Assembly (NCBI GenBank): GCA_003229495.1
Contig: QIEB01000580.1
Location: 1-36,367 of the forward strand
DNA: 36,367 nucleotides
Source of the DNA: Flammeovirgaceae bacterium
GTDB taxonomy: Bacteria; Bacteroidota; Bacteroidia; Cytophagales; Cyclobacteriaceae
Direction of reading: 5' to 3'
Shown: piece after piece, positions 33,371-36,367 of the stretch
Numbering within the stretch: the first letter of the stretch is position 1
How the letters are laid out: each line of letters begins with the position of its first letter
Translations under genes and position numbers: made by a program
Notes under the pieces: model-generated
Database searches by the model: none
Told to the model about the DNA's origin: nothing
What the model saw: the letters and a program-made list of their open reading frames with translations, nothing else

Positions 33371-34228
33371 ATGGAATCGAAAGTTAAACCTTTTTCCTCA
33401 AAAAAAACACTTAACCTCAGGGGAAAACTCTACTCCCTGGATAATCCTCTGGTGATGGGAATTCTCAACGTGACACCGGACTCTTTCTACGATGGCAATC
33501 AATTCAACGGCGAAAGTGCTTTGATCAATAGGTTGGAACAAATGATAAATGAAGGCGCTGACATTATTGATATTGGCGGCTACTCGTCAAGACCCGGAGC
33601 AGACAAAATATCTATCCATGAAGAAATAGAACGAGTAATACCGGCCATAATGCAGGCCAGATCCCTTGCACCAGAGATACCCCTGTCCATTGACACATTC
33701 AGATCCGATGTGGCAGCCGCTGCACTTGATGCCGGGGCAGATATAGTGAACGATATCAGTGGAGGTAATCTTGACCCGTCAATGTTCCAGATAGTGGCAG
33801 AGCGAGGGGCCCCATATGTATTAATGCATATGCGTGGTGATCCTAGTACCATGTCCTATAAAACAGACTATGAAAATCTTATCACTCAGGTGATGAAGTA
33901 CTTTGTTGACCGGATTGAGCAATTAATTACTCTTGGAGTAAAAGACATCCTGGTGGACCCCGGTTTTGGTTTCGCCAAAACCACCAGCCAGAACTATGTT
34001 TTACTGAAAAATTTGGGTTATTTTAAAGAATTGAATGTTCCGCTGCTGGTCGGCCTTTCACGTAAATCCATGATCTACAAGACCCTGAAAATGTCAGCGG
34101 GTGAAGCCCTGACAGGGACCTGTGTGCTAAATACCATAGCTCTGATGAACGGGGCCTCCATCCTGCGTGTTCATGATATACGGGCTGCGCGCGAAACAGT
34201 CAGCCTTTTTAAACGAACTTATCCGTGA
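33371..34228 (+). CDS. folP: Dihydropteroate synthase
   Basis: This 285-residue TIM-barrel enzyme condenses p-aminobenzoate with dihydropterin pyrophosphate in folate synthesis. Family motifs in order are MGILNVTPDSFYDG (29-42), the loop DIGGYSSRPGA (67-77), DIVNDISGG, VLMHMRGDPSTM, VDPGFGFAKT, LVGLSRKSMI and the C-terminal RVHDIR. The substrate-binding loop has SSRPG in place of the commoner STRPG. The frame opens upstream at 33158, but that region overlaps the DUF1599 gene; ATG 33371 gives the usual length. Its TGA overlaps the GTG of cdaA (GTGA, 34225-34228), so the two are translationally coupled. Confidence 0.95.
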   Translation: MESKVKPFSSKKTLNLRGKLYSLDNPLVMGILNVTPDSFYDGNQFNGESALINRLEQMINEGADIIDIGGYSSRPGADKISIHEEIERVIPAIMQARSLAPEIPLSIDTFRSDVAAAALDAGADIVNDISGGNLDPSMFQIVAERGAPYVLMHMRGDPSTMSYKTDYENLITQVMKYFVDRIEQLITLGVKDILVDPGFGFAKTTSQNYVLLKNLGYFKELNVPLLVGLSRKSMIYKTLKMSAGEALTGTCVLNTIALMNGASILRVHDIRAARETVSLFKRTYP

Positions 34229-35091
34229 CACTACTTTTTCAAATTGGGTTCCTGGAGATCAAACTGGTAGATTTTATCGACATTGGATTGGTCAGTGTTT
34301 TGCTCTATCAGATCTACAAGCTGATGCGTGGAAGTGTTGCCATCAAAGTATTTCTTGGCTTCTTGTCGCTTTATCTGATATTCCTGGTGGTTAAAGCCGC
34401 CCAAATGGAGTTACTTTCCTCTATATTAGGACAGTTTATGGGGGTCGGGGTAATTGCTGTGATCATCCTGTTTCAACCGGAGATCAGAAAATTCCTGTTG
34501 CTGATCGGAAAGACTACCTCCGTGGACCGGGAAACACTGTTAAACAATCTTTTGGGGCGTCACAAAAACATTGACAAAGTCGACATCACACCGGTGATTG
34601 AAGCAGCTAAGAGTCTCGGAGGAGCAAACAACGGGGCACTGATTATCTTTTCCCGTGATTCACCGCTAAAATTTTATACGGAATCCGGTGACCTAATTGA
34701 TGCTTATATTTCTAAACGGCTGCTTCTGGCCATATTTAACAAAAACTCCCCACTTCACGATGGCGCTGTGATTCTCTACCAAGGCAAGATCGTGGCTGCA
34801 AGATGTATCCTTCCTCTTACTGAACAGGAAAATATTCCCCCCCAATACGGACTTCGGCATAGGGCGGCCCTGGGGATGTCTGAGGCCTCAGATACTCTGG
34901 TACTGGTGGTCTCTGAGGAAACCGGTCAAATGTCATTGGCAAGGAATGGTAAAATAATGCATAACCTTTCTACCCAGGAACTGCGGTCTGCTATCAATAA
35001 CTATCTTTATGAAGATGAGCAATCCAAACCTCTTGAAAAAGGTGAAGTTGTGTCTGAACCTGATAAAGATCAGGAAATTGCCAAAGTTTAA
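34225..35091 (+). CDS. cdaA: Diadenylate cyclase CdaA (c-di-AMP synthase)
   Basis: This 288-residue membrane protein makes cyclic di-AMP from two ATP. Three membrane helices (about 15-33, 38-57 and 65-84) precede the DAC domain. The catalytic DGA is at 179-181 ([15 protein letters not shown]) and RHR at 211-213 ([10 protein letters not shown]), followed by [18 protein letters not shown] short acidic tail ([14 protein letters not shown]) ends it. The start is GTG at 34225, overlapping the folP stop. Architecture matches CdaA/DacA rather than DisA. The usual CdaR/GlmM neighbours of Firmicutes are absent; folP linkage is instead found in Bacteroidetes (from memory). The end overlaps the convergent kbl by four bases. 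Confidence 0.94.
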   Translation: MTLLFQIGFLEIKLVDFIDIGLVSVLLYQIYKLMRGSVAIKVFLGFLSLYLIFLVVKAAQMELLSSILGQFMGVGVIAVIILFQPEIRKFLLLIGKTTSVDRETLLNNLLGRHKNIDKVDITPVIEAAKSLGGANNGALIIFSRDSPLKFYTESGDLIDAYISKRLLLAIFNKNSPLHDGAVILYQGKIVAARCILPLTEQENIPPQYGLRHRAALGMSEASDTLVLVVSEETGQMSLARNGKIMHNLSTQELRSAINNYLYEDEQSKPLEKGEVVSEPDKDQEIAKV

Positions 35092-36278
35092 TCAATTACC
35101 CCTAACTCTTTACCCACCGCAGTAAATGCCTCTATTGCCCTGTCCAGATGTTCCCTCTGGTGGACTGCAGAGATCTGTACCCGGATCCTGGCCTGACCTT
35201 TAGGCACTACTGGGTAATAGAACCCGATTACGTACACCCCTAGATCCAAAAGACCTTGGGACATCTTTTGTGACAGAACCGCATCATACAACATGATGGG
35301 GACTATAGGATGTTCTCCAGGATTGATATCAAATCCCGCAGCGGTTATCTGTTTCCTGAAATATTTGGTGTTTTTTTCCAATGTATCCCGAAGTTCAGTG
35401 GTTTCAGTCAGCATGTCCAAGACTGTGATAGACGAGGCTGTAATGCAAGGAGCCAGGGTATTAGAAAATAAATAGGGGCGAGAACGTTGACGAAGGATTC
35501 CCACTATTTCTTTATGGCCTGAGGTAAATCCACCCGAGGCCCCGCCTAGCGCCTTTCCAAAAGTCCCGGTAATGATATCTACTCTTCCCATCACACCACG
35601 ATATTCATGAACTCCCCGGCCGGTGGCCCCTATAAAACCTGTGGAATGGCATTCATCTGACATCACCAGGGCCTGGTATTTATCTGCCAGGTCACATATT
35701 TTGTCCAATTGAGCAATAGTCCCGTCCATAGAGAACACCCCATCAGTTACTATGATCCGGTGTCGTTGAGCCGAAGCCAATTTCAACTGCTCCTCCAAAT
35801 CCTCCATGTCATTGTGTTTGTAGCGATACCGTTGAGCCTTGCACAACCGTACTCCATCAATAATAGAAGCGTGATTGAGTGTGTCTGAAATAATGGCATC
35901 TTCAGCAGTTAACAGCGGCTCAAAAACCCCGCCATTGGCATCAAAAGCAGCGGCATATAAAATTGTATCCTCAGTACCCAGAAATTGAGATATTTTCGCT
36001 TCCAGCTGCTTGTGAATGTCCTGAGTGCCACAGATAAACCGAACGGATGACATTCCGTAACCATGACTGTCAACCGCTGCTTTGGCAGCCTGAATTACTT
36101 TTGGGTGAGAAGAAAGGCCCAGGTAATTGTTAGCACAAAAATTTATTACTTCCTTTCCATCATCAGCTTTGATCACGGCACCCTGGGGTGTGGTAATTAC
36201 CCTTTCAGTTTTGTATAGACCTGCTTCTCGGATGGTATCGAGTTCCTGGGAGAGTTGTTGTTTGAGTTTACCGTACAT
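35088..36278 (-). CDS. kbl: Glycine C-acetyltransferase (2-amino-3-ketobutyrate CoA ligase)
   Basis: This 396-residue PLP enzyme of the alpha-oxoamine synthase family converts 2-amino-3-ketobutyrate and CoA to glycine and acetyl-CoA in threonine breakdown. Landmarks are [14 protein letters not shown] (46-59), [28 protein letters not shown] with H136, and [10 protein letters not shown] (206-215) with D208 and H211. The PLP lysine is K242 in [10 protein letters not shown]. The C-terminal PIMLYD and [15 protein letters not shown] patterns favour Kbl over KBL-like BioF or serine palmitoyltransferase. The start ATG at 36278 gives normal length. Threonine dehydrogenase is not in view. It appears monocistronic, with a -7 element upstream. 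Confidence 0.94.
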   Translation of the reverse strand: MYGKLKQQLSQELDTIREAGLYKTERVITTPQGAVIKADDGKEVINFCANNYLGLSSHPKVIQAAKAAVDSHGYGMSSVRFICGTQDIHKQLEAKISQFLGTEDTILYAAAFDANGGVFEPLLTAEDAIISDTLNHASIIDGVRLCKAQRYRYKHNDMEDLEEQLKLASAQRHRIIVTDGVFSMDGTIAQLDKICDLADKYQALVMSDECHSTGFIGATGRGVHEYRGVMGRVDIITGTFGKALGGASGGFTSGHKEIVGILRQRSRPYLFSNTLAPCITASSITVLDMLTETTELRDTLEKNTKYFRKQITAAGFDINPGEHPIVPIMLYDAVLSQKMSQGLLDLGVYVIGFYYPVVPKGQARIRVQISAVHQREHLDRAIEAFTAVGKELGVID

Positions 36279-36298
36279 AGTTGATTATTCTGCTGGTA

Positions 36299-36306
36299 CA
36301 AAGATA
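36299..36306 (-). promoter_or_regulatory. Possible -7 element for kbl
   Basis: The minus strand reads TATCTTTG, an exact TAnnTTTG match, 20 bases before the kbl ATG. No TTG lies at 17-23 bases further upstream, so support is partial. The remaining bases to the window edge hold no other recognisable feature. Confidence 0.35.
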
Positions 36307-36367
36307 ATAGGAATTCAATAATTGTAGTTTTCGGGGACAGAGTTTGTCGCTTAGTAATTAGAACTTA

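Overview
The window is a gene-dense chromosomal segment of a Bacteroidetes bacterium, probably from the gliding Cytophagales/Flavobacteriia side of the phylum. Support comes from gldH, a DUF2723 protein, a GWxTD protein, a BT_3928-family protein, an archaeal-type ProS, a FadL-like outer-membrane protein and several matches to the Bacteroidetes promoter consensus (TTG, 17-23 bases, TAnnTTTG). No rRNA, tRNA, CRISPR array, insertion sequence or phage gene was seen, and no gene-free stretch exceeds 300 bases. Several genes seem to start at TTG or GTG.

Layout. 1-808: 5' part of a secreted TPR-like protein running off the left edge (minus). 1048-8921: DUF2723 glycosyltransferase-like protein, SAM methyltransferase, GWxTD protein + RlmB pair, and a kdsD-manC pair for Kdo and GDP-mannose precursors. 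8976-14216: recQ, purD, a PSP1/RicT-like protein overlapping gldH. 14272-21068 (all minus): a TPR-fused sensor histidine kinase with a good promoter, a 1337-residue DUF4011-like/SF1 helicase/Vsr-like protein, and a triple helix-hairpin-helix membrane protein. 21236-24789: hemA and a large WG-repeat protein. 24798-27802 (minus): proS, NfeD and flotillin-like FloA. 27994-29575: a lipoprotein gene with Tyr/Gly and Ser/Arg repeats, broken by an apparent one-base frameshift inside a 24-base repeat. 29637-31148: FadL-like outer-membrane protein. 31158-33331 (minus): DUF1599, BT_3928-family protein and aroK. 33371-35091: folP and the c-di-AMP synthase cdaA, overlapping. 35088-36278 (minus): kbl.

Most genes are housekeeping or envelope genes: tRNA charging, tetrapyrrole, purine, folate and shikimate synthesis, LPS/sugar-nucleotide precursors, membrane microdomains and gliding. 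The least conventional items are the DUF4011-helicase-Vsr-like protein, whose architecture is linked with phage defence but whose C-terminal nuclease-like domain looks altered; the frameshifted repeat lipoprotein; a pair of similar 17-base palindromes ahead of the DUF2723 gene; an internally duplicated DUF1599 protein; and an octamer repeat across the gldH stop codon. I did not find a multi-gene system that I could defend as new.
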